From Amylostereum areolatum (lineage: Eukaryota > Basidiomycota > Agaricomycetes > Russulales > Stereaceae), in the NCBI GenBank assembly GCA_012932865.1, contig SAXG01000075.1, positions 124,001 through 188,000 on the forward strand: a DNA stretch of 64,000 nt, read 5' to 3'. Position 1 is the first letter of the stretch, and each line of letters opens with the position of its first letter. The notes under the pieces were generated by a model. That model saw only the letters and a list, made by a program, of their open reading frames with translations. It had not been told where the DNA came from and did no database searches. The position numbers were made by a program, and so were the translations under genes. Shown here piece after piece: positions 1 to 9,800 of the stretch.

Positions 1-122
1 CACAGTGCTGTCTGCAGGATGCTACAAGAAGTCCGCGATCGACGCAAGACTTCGTGCACGAATCCACGCAGCAAGGCAGCACCGTTGAGGTCGCCGTCGG
101 AGGTCGAAGGGGGGTTGGCCAT
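1..122 (-). pseudogene. Pho80/Pcl-type cyclin, 5' start of copy 1 (runs off window edge)
   Basis: Read on the minus strand from an ATG at 122-120, the frame gives a start like MANPPSTSDGDLNG and then a VLRRSRTSCSILQTAL-type block. That block is the opening helix of fungal Pho80/Pcl cyclins, which bind and direct a Pho85-like kinase. The first 40 codons are open, but the rest lies left of base 1. The same start recurs at 4097 in a clearly damaged second copy, so this copy may be the parent gene or another relic. The cyclin assignment is fairly firm; functionality cannot be judged. Confidence 0.6.
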
Positions 123-470
123 GTTTACCGGGGGCGGTGGGAGAGTACAGGGGGTTTGAAAGGTGAGGATGCGTGATTTGGAGAGACTGGGCGGGAAGGA
201 AGTTGCGTGTTTCTTCTGTGTGCATTAATGGGGAGGGTTGGCATGGGGGTGGCGGGGCAGTGGTAGTAGCGGGAGCGAAGACAGTGGGTATATCTTGAAG
301 AGGCCAGATATCGCAGAGCGATTTGACGGCGATATCTACACGGAACGGGGGCAACCTGTGAGCGGGATCGTCTGGGAAGGAATGAAGACGGTTTACCAAC
401 GAAGCACTTGTGTAGTATGCCTTTTAACGTCGCAAAAGTCGCCCTCGCAAGTTCGATTTTGGGGAGTTGG
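1..470. repeat. Direct repeat, copy 1 (cyclin start plus upstream region)
   Basis: About 470 bp here match 3976-4430 with scattered substitutions and small indels. The match covers the first cyclin codons and several hundred bases upstream of the start, including the GAAGTTGCGTGTTTCTTCT stretch and the CAGATATCGCA block. The two copies are in the same orientation, so a segmental duplication of a cyclin 5' region is the simplest reading. Confidence 0.75.
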
Positions 471-604
471 GGTGCAGAGGTATGGAAGAGGGTTGCACGG
501 CCGAAGTCGGACGTCAGGGGGGACATGGGTGTTAGCAAGAGGTTTGCAATTGAATTATATAGGAGGGATAGCCATCGACGGTGCTGAGCGAAGGAGCTCA
601 CTTC

Positions 605-659
605 CTATGATGTCACTCATGCACCAGTTTTAAAAACTGGTGCATGAGTGACATCATAG
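605..659. repeat. Perfect 55-nt palindrome (27-bp arms, 1-nt centre)
   Basis: The arms 605-631 and 633-659 are exact reverse complements around base 632; the left arm begins CTATGATGTCACTCATGCAC. Such a perfect hairpin could be two fused terminal inverted repeats or a tiny MITE relic. No coding function is evident. Confidence 0.9.
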
Positions 660-1240
660 TGCGCCATGCGATGGTCGGGGGGGGGGGAGACAGATGAGGC
701 CTTGGGGGAACGAGTTCAAGACGAAACTGGATGCACCTGGCTAGAAAACCATCACATATGTTTGGATAAAGTACACGGCGAGATGAAGGCGAGTTCCTGC
801 GCCCAAAATGCCGGTCCTGTAAGAGATATGAGACGGAGATTGGGGAAGACAAGATCAGGATACACACCTCGTGCGAGTGTGATCGATACTGCGCAATAAA
901 TGGCCATATTTTGGGTCATAATCGTGAAATGCGACACATAAAGGCCCGTAGAATCGATAGTCGAGGATAGGGTGAAGAGGAGGACATGGATCCGCGTGGG
1001 ACGGTGGTCAAAAGACGACAAGACGATGGGCGCAGAAGGCTTAGCGGCATTTTCCCACGGCCATCCGGCTTCCCAGTCAACGCGGTTTTTCGACCCTCCC
1101 ACGGAAAATATTCATACCTGTTGCTCAAAGGCCCCTAAATTCTTAAAACCACTTGAGAATCACTCCAAACATGGTAGACTACGATATTGCCAGCTCCCAC
1201 ATCTAACGGCCTCCTCGATGTGAAAAAATCGGCCGGAAAC
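660..1240. other. Non-coding stretch, no gene recognised
   Basis: Only short, mutually overlapping ORFs without recognisable motifs occur here. A run of G (about 12) lies near 675-687. Nothing else is supported. Confidence 0.5.
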
Positions 1241-1598
1241 CTTAAGGTGTCCAGGATCCCGGCCAGGCACAGTACATCATGCGTTCCAGGCAGGGCCACT
1301 CATGGACGCGACACGAGCCTCGGACGGTGCTTTCGTTGCGTTGAAATGGATTGACCGTCATTATTCTCCCTTTGAACTGGAGATATCGCGATTCCTTTCC
1401 GAACCATCGCTTCGAGATGACCCCGAGAATTACTGCGTCCCCATATTCGACGTTCTTCAAGTCCCCAGCAACCCTGCCACGGAAGCTATAATCGTCGTTC
1501 CCCTCTTGAAGCGCGTGAACGAACCACGGTTCGAGACTTTTGGGGAGATCATAGCGTTTTTCACGCCACATGGTCTAGTCAAACAAGTCTGTCAGTAA
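1240..1598 (+). pseudogene. Fungal protein-kinase N-lobe fragment
   Basis: The open frame from the ATG at 1302 reads MDATRASDGAFVALKWID, then FELEISRFLSEPSLRDDP, NYCVPIFDVLQVP and IIVVPLLKRVNEPRFETFGEI. This is the N-lobe pattern of a large basidiomycete orphan-kinase family; the K in VALK is the expected ATP-binding lysine. The frame also reads upstream of the ATG (GTVHHAFQAGPL). It ends before any HRD catalytic loop or DFG motif, at a point followed by a simple repeat, so it cannot encode an active kinase. The fragment was probably left by a duplication or transposition. Confidence 0.65.
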
Positions 1599-1723
1599 CA
1601 CATATCCCACCAGTCTACTAACCCGATCTTAACACAGGTCCCACAGTGGGCCCATGGGGTCTAATTATACATATGGTCCCACAGGGGGTCACCCCTACAC
1701 TTGTGACCTCAGAAACCTGTCAG

Positions 1724-1838
1724 CCCTCCGACCCTCCGACCCTCCGACCCTCCGACCCTCCGACCCTCCGACCCTCCGACCCTCCGACCCTCCGACCCTC
1801 CGACCCTCCGACCCTCCGACCCTCCGACCCTCCGACCC
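1724..1838. repeat. 8-bp tandem repeat CCCTCCGA, about 14 copies
   Basis: Near-perfect head-to-tail copies of the 8-mer. Because 24 bp is three units and eight codons, every plus frame reads the same cyclic peptide (SDPPTLRP), which explains the overlapping ORFs here. Confidence 0.95.
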
Positions 1839-2269
1839 GACACTTTCCACCTCCAACATAGCCTTATGCCACAATCATATCAATCATCATACCCACAGGA
1901 CCTAATGTAGTCTCTGCATAATACATCTTTATTGAAACTGAGATGGCTATAGTACTGAGGCCTTTTGGGTTAGCTCTGATTAGCGCGGGAGATGCCGGAG
2001 GCATCAGATAACATATCGAGTTGACTCCCGACATCTTCGCTATCAACATCCACCATCTCCAGTACATCCTGACCATTCTCAGCTTTAGAACATGACAAGG
2101 ACCACACTCTTCACTTCCTCGCGCATCACACAACATAATGCCAAACGAAACTGGTATGGCACTATGACTTTCAAGAAGGGGCCAATTCTCGACAAGATCA
2201 AAGTCCGTCGCCCGGACAAACTCACAGTCGAGAAACGAGATAACAGTACTTGACACAACTCTCTCACTG

Positions 2270-2974
2270 ATTACACCCCAAACCTTGACAATGTTGATGA
2301 CTTTGATGTCGATGTGGATACCAATCCTCACTGGCAACCACCTCCACCTCCACCGCTTTTCCCTCGACGTGCTGGAAAGGTCAGCGACTATTATTCTGAG
2401 TGAATAATCTATTAACTTGATTTCGTCGCAGACACAAAATATGCTCATGAAGGAGTGGAAAGTCCGTCTCTGACTCTTTATTGCCGTCATACAGAAGAGG
2501 GAAGCTCCGACATCTGTGAAATGCATTGACTGTGGGGATGGAGATGGCAATTGGCGCTGCAAGGACTGTTTTGGATCACCCAATGTTTGCTCTGAATGTC
2601 TTCGAAAAGAGCACATCCGACACCCCTTCCATCAAGTCCAGCGGTGGACAAGAGGACACTTCAAAGGAGCATGGCTCCGAGATGTTGGTGTTTTTATTTC
2701 TCTGGGTCATGGAGGAAAACCCTGCCCTTTACAGGAACCTCACATGTCAATCTTGTCAAGTAATTTGACTACACCACCTCTTCTTCCGACACCTCTTCCA
2801 GTACCACTTCCGACACAGTGTTCAAGGGCATCCGACACCTCCCCTCATTCCGCTGTCCCTCGATCACTTCGTAACACAGGCATCAGGAACTCAAGGGGAT
2901 TATGTTATTCCATGATGAGCTTCCTACAAAATGACGAGCAAGATGAGGCCTTATCCAGCCTTAACCTCAGCTAA
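2270..2974 (+). pseudogene. KDZ-transposase relic, CxC2-type zinc cluster
   Basis: After a likely intron (about 2381-2432) the frame reads QNMLMKEWKVRL, a TGA, then CIDCGDG..WRCKDC, NVCSECLRKEHIRHPFHQVQRW and VGVFISLGHGGKPCP. The cysteine/histidine spacing and the HPFH..Q.W...LGHGG.PCP signature are those of the CxC2 cluster at the start of KDZ (Kyakuja-Dileera-Zisupton) transposase proteins. Upstream, 2270-2380 reads an acidic stretch and a proline run ending FPRRAGK, the usual lead-in. The in-frame TGA near 2474 and the lack of any KDZ catalytic domain downstream mark it as a remnant. The S/T/P-rich tail to the stop at 2974 is probably out of frame. Confidence 0.7.
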
Positions 2975-3107
2975 CATTCTGACAGTTGTTAATCGGTGTC
3001 GGATCATGTACTGCCATAGTTTCATTATATGATCACCAAAGTTCTTTGAGTTGTCATTGTGTTTGGACTTCAATCCCACTTGGCGTCAATATTGTTTCAT
3101 ACAGATG

Positions 3108-4097
3108 TATATGATTACATATAGCTACTGCCGATGCATACGGAAACGGCTCCTTTCCTGCCCGTAACCACCAACCATTCGAGAGCTTCACAAAGAGCAC
3201 GTTCACAACACCCGATCTCCCGTGCTGGAAGACCGGGGAGCCTCCCCCAGGGGAGGTTAGCATGGCGATGGTGTTTGTCTTGTAAGGTAGGCAGCGCCAT
3301 GTCTTCTTCCGTGTAGTAGGGGCATGAATCAGGTAGTCATCGAGCATGGCGTCGTCGGACATTTCCTGCGAAAGGAGGTCCTCGGCCGCGGGTAAGCTGT
3401 CGTAAAGTCGTAAGGGGTTCGTCAATGTGGAACAAAAGAAACGTCCTTGTTCGAAAACAGAGTGCGAAAGACGGAGCAAGGAAATGAACTCTCTGACCCC
3501 GCGCGCGGCTCTTCAACGCGTCCGCTTGCGGTCCGGTCGAAGCGCGTTAAGCATTGCAGTACCCTGCTCCTGGTCAGTCTATCTCCATCCCCGAACAAGC
3601 GTGAACACCGACCTCCATAGAAAGGTCCTTTCATGCCCGCGTAGTGCTCCAAGCGCTTTGAGAACCTCCAGTTCAGGAAGAGCATGTACAACTGGAGATC
3701 CCGTCAGTACCACTTTCATCCGTCTCCCAACCGCAGACAGGTGACCAGACACACGCACCTGGAAGATGAGGTCGACGCCCAACGAGACGATGAACGCCGC
3801 ATTCAGACTTGAGAATCCCGCCGTACAAAACCCGCTCGGCACGTCCCCCGAGCCGTAGCCTGCTTCGGCGACCAGAATGACACAGTAGCTCTGATCGAGC
3901 TCGCCACGGACGCCATGGCCTTCACGTTCTTGTTGAGCGAGTTCCGGGATCTTGGGCCGAATGGCTTTCAGGTAGCATAAGGCTGTCTGCAGGACGCTGC
4001 ACGAAGTCCGCGATTGACGCAAGACTTTGTGCACAGATCCACGCAGCGAGGCAGGGCCGTTGATGTCGCCGTCAGAGGTTGAAGGGGCATTGGCCAT
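3108..4097 (-). pseudogene. Pho80/Pcl-type cyclin, damaged copy 2
   Basis: The ATG at 4097-4095 opens MANAPSTSDGDINGP, then RTSCSVLQTALCYLKAIRPK and PELAQQEREG, the first cyclin-fold helix of a Pho80/Pcl cyclin. After a frameshifted stretch, downstream minus-strand sequence (about 3300-3150) reads WGRLPGLPAREIGCCERALCEALEW, the conserved cyclin-box block normally LPPREIGRCERALGEALEW. In between, the expected ALILASKF helix is only faintly visible (AAFIVSLGVDLIFQ) and frames change at least twice. This is a decayed duplicate of the gene starting at 122; some breaks could be introns, but not all fit GT-AG borders. Confidence 0.6.
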
Positions 4098-4430
4098 ATT
4101 TACGGGGGGTTGTGAGAGGGGAGGATGCGTGATTTGTAGAGACTGGGGGGGAGGAAGTTGCGTGTTTCTTCTATGTGCATTAAACGGGGAGAGTTGGCCT
4201 GGAGGTGGCGGGGTGGCGGTAGTGGTGGCAGCGAAGACGGTGGGTATATCTTGAAGAGGCCAGATATCGCATAGTGATTGACGGCGATATCTGAATGGAA
4301 CGAGGAAAGGTCTGTGAGTATGTCAATGGAATCGGGATGGGAACGGCCTTACCGACCAGATTGTTGACATGCCGTGCCTTTTGCACATCACGAAAGGCGC
4401 CCTCGCAAGTGCGGTGTTGGAGAGATGGGC
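3976..4430. repeat. Direct repeat, copy 2 of the 1-470 segment
   Basis: Same-orientation match to 1-470, including the cyclin start and the upstream CAGATATCGCA block. Similarity fades around the CCCTCGCAAGT motif. Confidence 0.75.
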
Positions 4431-4785
4431 ATGTGTTGTAAGACGATCAGGTTCAGACGGTGGTAACAAAGCCAGTGTTGGTACGAAGGACGAGGGGGTA
4501 TTGATATATGTGTTCGAAGGCGGCGACCGCGTGGGTTTGGAGGGGACAGCGGTATAGAGGTACCGTTCATTGCCGAGTTCTTGGGGGATTTGATTGAGGA
4601 AAAGAGGCCAGGAAGAAGGACGGAGAGGACGGTGGAGGAGCGGGCGGGAGAGATGCGATGTTGGACGTTGAATTGCATTGTTGGAATTGAGGTGAGTGGG
4701 CGACGGACGACCAGCTCCTTTGTGGCTGGAAGATCCGAGGTGAGCAGAGAGTCCTTCAGCAGCCCACACAGAGCATCTTATCGAC

Positions 4786-5474
4786 CACGGAGCTCTGAAC
4801 GACCACGGTCGCGATGAGTGAGCATCTTCGCCATCCTTGATGAGGACCTGCGCCAGAGCGGCCTTCGTTCGCGTACAGGGCGGTGGCGGTGGCACGACAT
4901 GGTGAATGTCGGCATTATACGGCGGCGTGGGCGGCATCTGCGCCTGAGCACGCGCCTTGCCCACTTCGGTGACCTTGCTGACTGCTTTCTGTCTTGCTTC
5001 CGATCGTGCAGGCAGGGGCATAAAGTGCGCAAAGAAGCTGCAGGCCTCTTCCTCGTCGAACCGAAGATCCTAGTCGAGCAGGAAGAACAGTCGCTTCTCC
5101 ATGAGGTTGATCTCTGCGATGTCAAAGATGCGCGCGTACGCCGCCCGGTGCTTGTTCTTCGGGGACGAGTCGTCGAGGTACTTTGCGGCCACGGTGAGTG
5201 TCGCGGGACTTCGAAACCGACCCCGACAGTAGCGGTAACGGCCTGCCGGAGCTTTAGGAGTGTTTGGAGCGCGTTGGGGTGGTTGTTCTGGAGCTAGATC
5301 AGTATGGCGGGAGTGAAAAGAGGGCGAGGAAAAATACACACGTCGACAGATAGGGATTGGTGGCGCAAATGAGTATGAACTTGGGTAGGCGACGTCATGG
5401 GCGTAGGCGAGACTTTCGATGCCAGGCTCTGTCGATATGGGCTGATTGGACACTTTGACCAGATGAGAAGACAT
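4786..5474 (-). pseudogene. Pcl1/Pas1-like G1/S cyclin fragment
   Basis: On the minus strand the frame from about 5474 reads GIESLAYA..DVAYPSSYS and later TVAAKYLDDSSPKNKH, AYARIFDIAEINLMEKRLFFLLD, then YDLRFDEEEACSFF and MPLPARSEARQKAVSKVTEVG. This is the central cyclin box and C-terminal flank of Pas1/Pcl1-type cyclins, which drive G1/S entry with a Pho85/Cdk5-like kinase. The LQNNHPNALQTLLKLRQAV stretch before it lies in another frame, with a shift near 5190-5210. The usual first box helix is weak. It lies in the same orientation as the neighbouring Pho80-like relic, so this region may be an old cyclin-gene cluster that has decayed. Confidence 0.6.
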
Positions 5475-5829
5475 CGGGGCCGAGGCTGGTGAAGGTGTTG
5501 GTTGAGTACAAAGATGTAGGGGCCGACAATGGGGCGGGGTGGCATTGGAATCGCGATCCTGGACGCGGCACTAACTAGCCTGTTTTCGAGGCTGACCAGG
5601 TTGGGGGTGGCATTCCTGCCTGAAAGTACTCAGCGGCGGTCAGGGAGGGCCCGGCAGACGGTGCGGGAGGGAATATGTTGGATTGAAAGGAGTCGGTCTG
5701 GAAAGAGGTCAGTGGGGATGTACGATGGAGACAGAGAGAAGACGGACCTTGCGAGGGACAATGAATGCGATAAGCAAAATGTCTGACCCAGATATCTTGT
5801 ACGCGCGGGTGATCTCGCAGTCGGAAGCG

Positions 5830-6240
5830 GAGGAGATACCGCCAACTGGGGTTCTCGAGGTGTTGGCCTCGCTCGAGGTAACCAGCGACCTTGGTGAGAA
5901 GACAACGGTGAGGACAATGGAGGACGGTTCAGAGTGGTAAACATAGTGATGAGGAGAAAGCACACACCTTCAAACCCTTGGTGATAGTGCCGGTGTTGCC
6001 GAGCCTACTGAACACGATTTCCTTGGCCATGAGGTAGTAGGTGGTTGGAACTTGTCGTTGTCGTCATCGAGAGCCTCGTCGCGCAAGGAAAAGGGTGGAG
6101 GATAAGCAGGTTCAAGTAGACATAAGAGAAGGGTACGATGAGGGCAATGCGGACCACAGGGGACACTATGCCACGGTGCAGCCGTGACCGGCGGTGGGGG
6201 AAACTGACAGAAAGACTTTGGCGACAACCGTCAAACTCGG
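5830..6240 (-). pseudogene. Possible DUF1752/GATA-N-like gene fragment
   Basis: Minus-strand reading gives MAKEIVFSRLGNTGTITKGLK, a plausible intron (GTGTGT to CCAAG), then VAGYLERGQHLENPSWR. The ..GYLE.GQRLEN.SWRLW.. motif resembles the DUF1752 region found in fungal GATA-factor N termini and related proteins. The conserved part stops right after SWR. Frames upstream of MAKEI are inconsistent, so this is scored as a fragment. The family call rests on a short motif only. Confidence 0.35.
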
Positions 6241-6310
6241 TCACGTGACTATTTATGTATTTAAGTACGTCGTGACGGCGTTCGCGTAAATCCCCTTCAT
6301 TGACTTCATC

Positions 6311-6853
6311 ATGCCTGACGGGTCGGACTATGCTCACGAAGTCTACGAACGTATATTCACGAACCCGAATGGAGCTTCTTTATGTCCCTGGATAATACCC
6401 ATATCAGGTGCGTCATGGAGTTCTAACTTCAATCCATGTAAGCTAACCGGTCCCCGCTCTTCAGATGCCGAGGTGGAGGAGGAGGCCGAAGAATACTTAG
6501 CGGCTGAAGTTCCCGCTCTCTGTGAGTAATGGCTCACCCCTCTGTCTCTTCGCACCGCTCACCATCCCTTAGATGACGTCGACGACGCCCACCATGCTCT
6601 CTACGATGAAGCCGTCAAGCGCATAGCGTCCGAGCGCGAGCTCATATCTGAGATAAATGAGTACTACCTCGTCGAATGGAAGACGTGCATTGAGCTTCAG
6701 AGGTGGTTCTTCGTGGCAAAGAACATCAGCAAAGCCTACCAGCAGGAGCAGGAGAAACTGAAGGCAGCCCAGCGTGATCTGGCCAACGCAATGGTGGCCT
6801 TGCATGAACTTCAGAGTGGGCAGAAGGACGGTCAGTCGCGCAGGGATACATAG
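6311..6853 (+). CDS. Small three-exon hypothetical protein with coiled coil
   Basis: Exons 6311-6407, 6465-6521 and 6573-6853, with GT-AG introns of 57 and 51 nt, join in frame to about 144 residues starting MPDGSDYAHEVYERIF. Residues 33-50 are strongly acidic (EVEEEAEEYLAAEVP). Residues from about 60 to 135 are heptad-like and rich in E, K, A and L (VKRIASERELISEINEYY, QQEQEKLKAAQRDLANAMV), suggesting a coiled coil. No family is recognised. It converges on the transposase gene, whose stop codon begins 36 bp downstream, and could be a passenger of that element or a host gene beside it. The clean splice fit makes a real gene likely. Confidence 0.65.
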
Positions 6854-6888
6854 GATTCAGTATGTTATTGTTACACATTGGATACACG

Positions 6889-9800
6889 TTAATCAAAACC
6901 ACCATCGATGTCGTCGATATCGGTGTCTTCCCAATCCGAGATGTCATTATCGGCTGTGTCGTCAGAGCCGAAACATTCATCGGGTGGTACATCCTGCCTC
7001 TCGTCAGTGTAAGTGGATAGCGGGCGTCGAGTGCGGTGTTGTGCTGGGGAAGATGGCATGGTATCGTCTTCGGAGTCTTCGGGCTCACTGTCTGGCTCAT
7101 CGAAACTGAACTGGGGTGGGGACGAGCCACTTTGTCTGGCCGCGTTCTCTCTCGCCTCGTCTGAGCGCGAATACGTATGGCCAACACCGCAACCCCAGTG
7201 TTGATGCATTATGATATCGCGGTCTACGAACCTATTCAACATCATGAGATAATTATCACGAGGTGTTGTAACAGACGCACCGAGTCACATAATATTCATC
7301 CCAATCCTCGCCTTCCCGTGCCAAGGCCGATGCACCGACACCATCCGGATACTTGCGTTGGCCTGCGAACCGTGGCACAATATGGCTGCCGCGCAAGATG
7401 GAGGACGGGTTGATGAATCCAAACGAGTCTTCATCGCTTGAAGGCTGAAACGTGATCTTCTCGAGGGAGAGATCGTCCCAGGCATTACCGGCTGGAAACG
7501 CATCTTGCTCGTACCAACGCACCCATAAAAGGTCGACACGCCTTGAGCCGTAATCTAGGGTATCTGGATGTGTGTAGATGACGTTAGCGTGGTATATTCC
7601 AAGCACGCGCGCGTAGCAGTAAGGTGATAGCCCGTTTTCATTGTTTGCTGCGTCTGGAGGGGCGGCAAGGAGCATGATGTTGTGCCGAGGCGTATCGGGG
7701 CCTAGGACGTCTTGGTCCCGGCGAACGTCATGAGCCGTGTAGTGCGCCGTCATGGTAGCATGCTGGTACAACCGATTCCGCTTGATTATAACATCGGTTG
7801 TTCTTGGAGGAGGGCGGTTTGTCGAGGAGAGGTTGGCTCGAAGATTCAGCGCTGTCCGATCCCGTTCGTCACTTTGAATGTCCTGTATGCGCTGGAGAAG
7901 GTGCTCGTATAACTTTCGAGAGAATCCCTGTCGAATGTAAATGAGTATCAAGAGAAGACATGATAAGTTGCATGGCACACCTTTGTGGCAGGATCGAGAG
8001 CGTGTCTCTGGTAGAAATCGGGCAGGTCTAGAGGGTGGTTCTCCGTCTTCCCTATGTGATTCTGGGTTGAGTCATCAATAGCCAGATGGCTTATGAACTC
8101 TGGGATCTCCTGGTGTGCGCGTTGGATAGCCCACGCCCGCCGCTGCCGGCGGTCGATGCGAATGATTTGGATGATAAAGTCCTTCTTGTTCGTTCGGCGG
8201 TACTGTGTCTTACCCCATCAATGCTGGGTTTCCATCTGTCGCTACGTTAGCTAGTTCTATACCAATTAACAAGCAGGCCGACATACCCTTCCGGTCCCGT
8301 ATGATTCAGTAGACCCGGTCCAAACGACGTAGAATGGAACATCACCCAAGTTGTGAACCTTGATAGTGTTCAGGTTCAGGCCCTTTGTCAGTTTGTGGTT
8401 TGCCTTTGCCAGCGCGGAAGGCTTAGCAGCATCATGCGCACTCTCCGAGCCTCCTTGTGCGTTCCCAGAGACCCCTCGATGCCTGCCGATACCTGCCTGG
8501 TATTCCGATATAAAATGTCAGCATCAACGGAGTGAACTTAGGCAGCTCACGAAGAATACTCACAGCAGCGGCTTTGGCTTCCTTCTCCGCTTTCTTAGCC
8601 TCACGGCGTAGCCGGACCTCATATTCGCGCGTAAGTTCTGTCGTCGCATACTTGTCGCAGACATTTTTCTTGAAATCACGAAGCGCTCGACCAAGGGCCT
8701 TCGTTACGGCCTGAAGGATCTTGACGGTTTCGTCTGTATGAAGGCGTAATTTCGCCAGTCCATGCCAGTGCACGGCGATGAACAACAACCGAAGAAGGCG
8801 GCGATTGTCGGCTGCGTTCGGTAACAGACCCTCAAAAACCGGTATGGCACACTGTATATTATTTTAGCAACAGTCGACGAGGCGGGAGGATGCATCGTAC
8901 CTGTAGCAGGTCCTCGTAGTCCCTGGCAGCTAGTTGTTTAAGGTCGGATACATTTTTTGAGAATTTACGGATGGTGTCGGAACCAAAGACGGGTATTGCA
9001 CGATATCTGATAGATCACAGAACTTATTCAGCACCTTTCCCCGAGCGACACACAAAAACGCACCTGCGATCCAGTTCATGTAAGCGATCGGGACCATGAT
9101 ATTCCACAAGGCGGAGCAGATGGACGAAAAGCGACTTCCAGACCCCGAGTTCAAAGTCGTGAAGGATGTCGGGGGTTAAGATGCTGTTGATGTTAAAGCC
9201 CAGATGTCCCAACCTCGAAGAGAACACATTCTGTGACAAAGGCAGCGTTGTTAGTTAGAGAGTCACACGTCAAGTAGATCTGTCTCACCTCCGTTGGTAC
9301 CAACGACTTATCCTGCAGTAACCTCTCTACTGCTGCACTCGACACTCCATAACCTTTCTGGTAGATTAGCTTCCGCGCCGCTGCAACGGTTTTCCTTTGC
9401 TGATCGCCATCGACGCGCTGGTGACGCACCCGGAAGGCCATATCACTTTCCGTTCCGAGCATGTGCGTGTCCTCCATGCGGATGAAGCACTGCGGGCAAG
9501 GACATTGTCCTTTGTTCCGAACTGTCGCGAGCATGACCCTGCAGGAGAACCCATCGGTGAAAAAAGACGGTAGCTGGCAGATGAATATGACGAACCTTTC
9601 AGGATAATTAGCAGCATAAGTAAAAATTCTTGGATAGAAACGGCACATAATGCCGTCGGGGCATTCGACGACGATGCCGTGGGTGTAAGCTTCAACAAAT
9701 TCGTCGTCTAGAAGTATGCGGAGCTGCGCGTGGAACAACTCGCGGCGGACATGAGCCAAAAAGGCAGAGTTATCAGGATTTGTCCAACCCCCCTTGTCGA

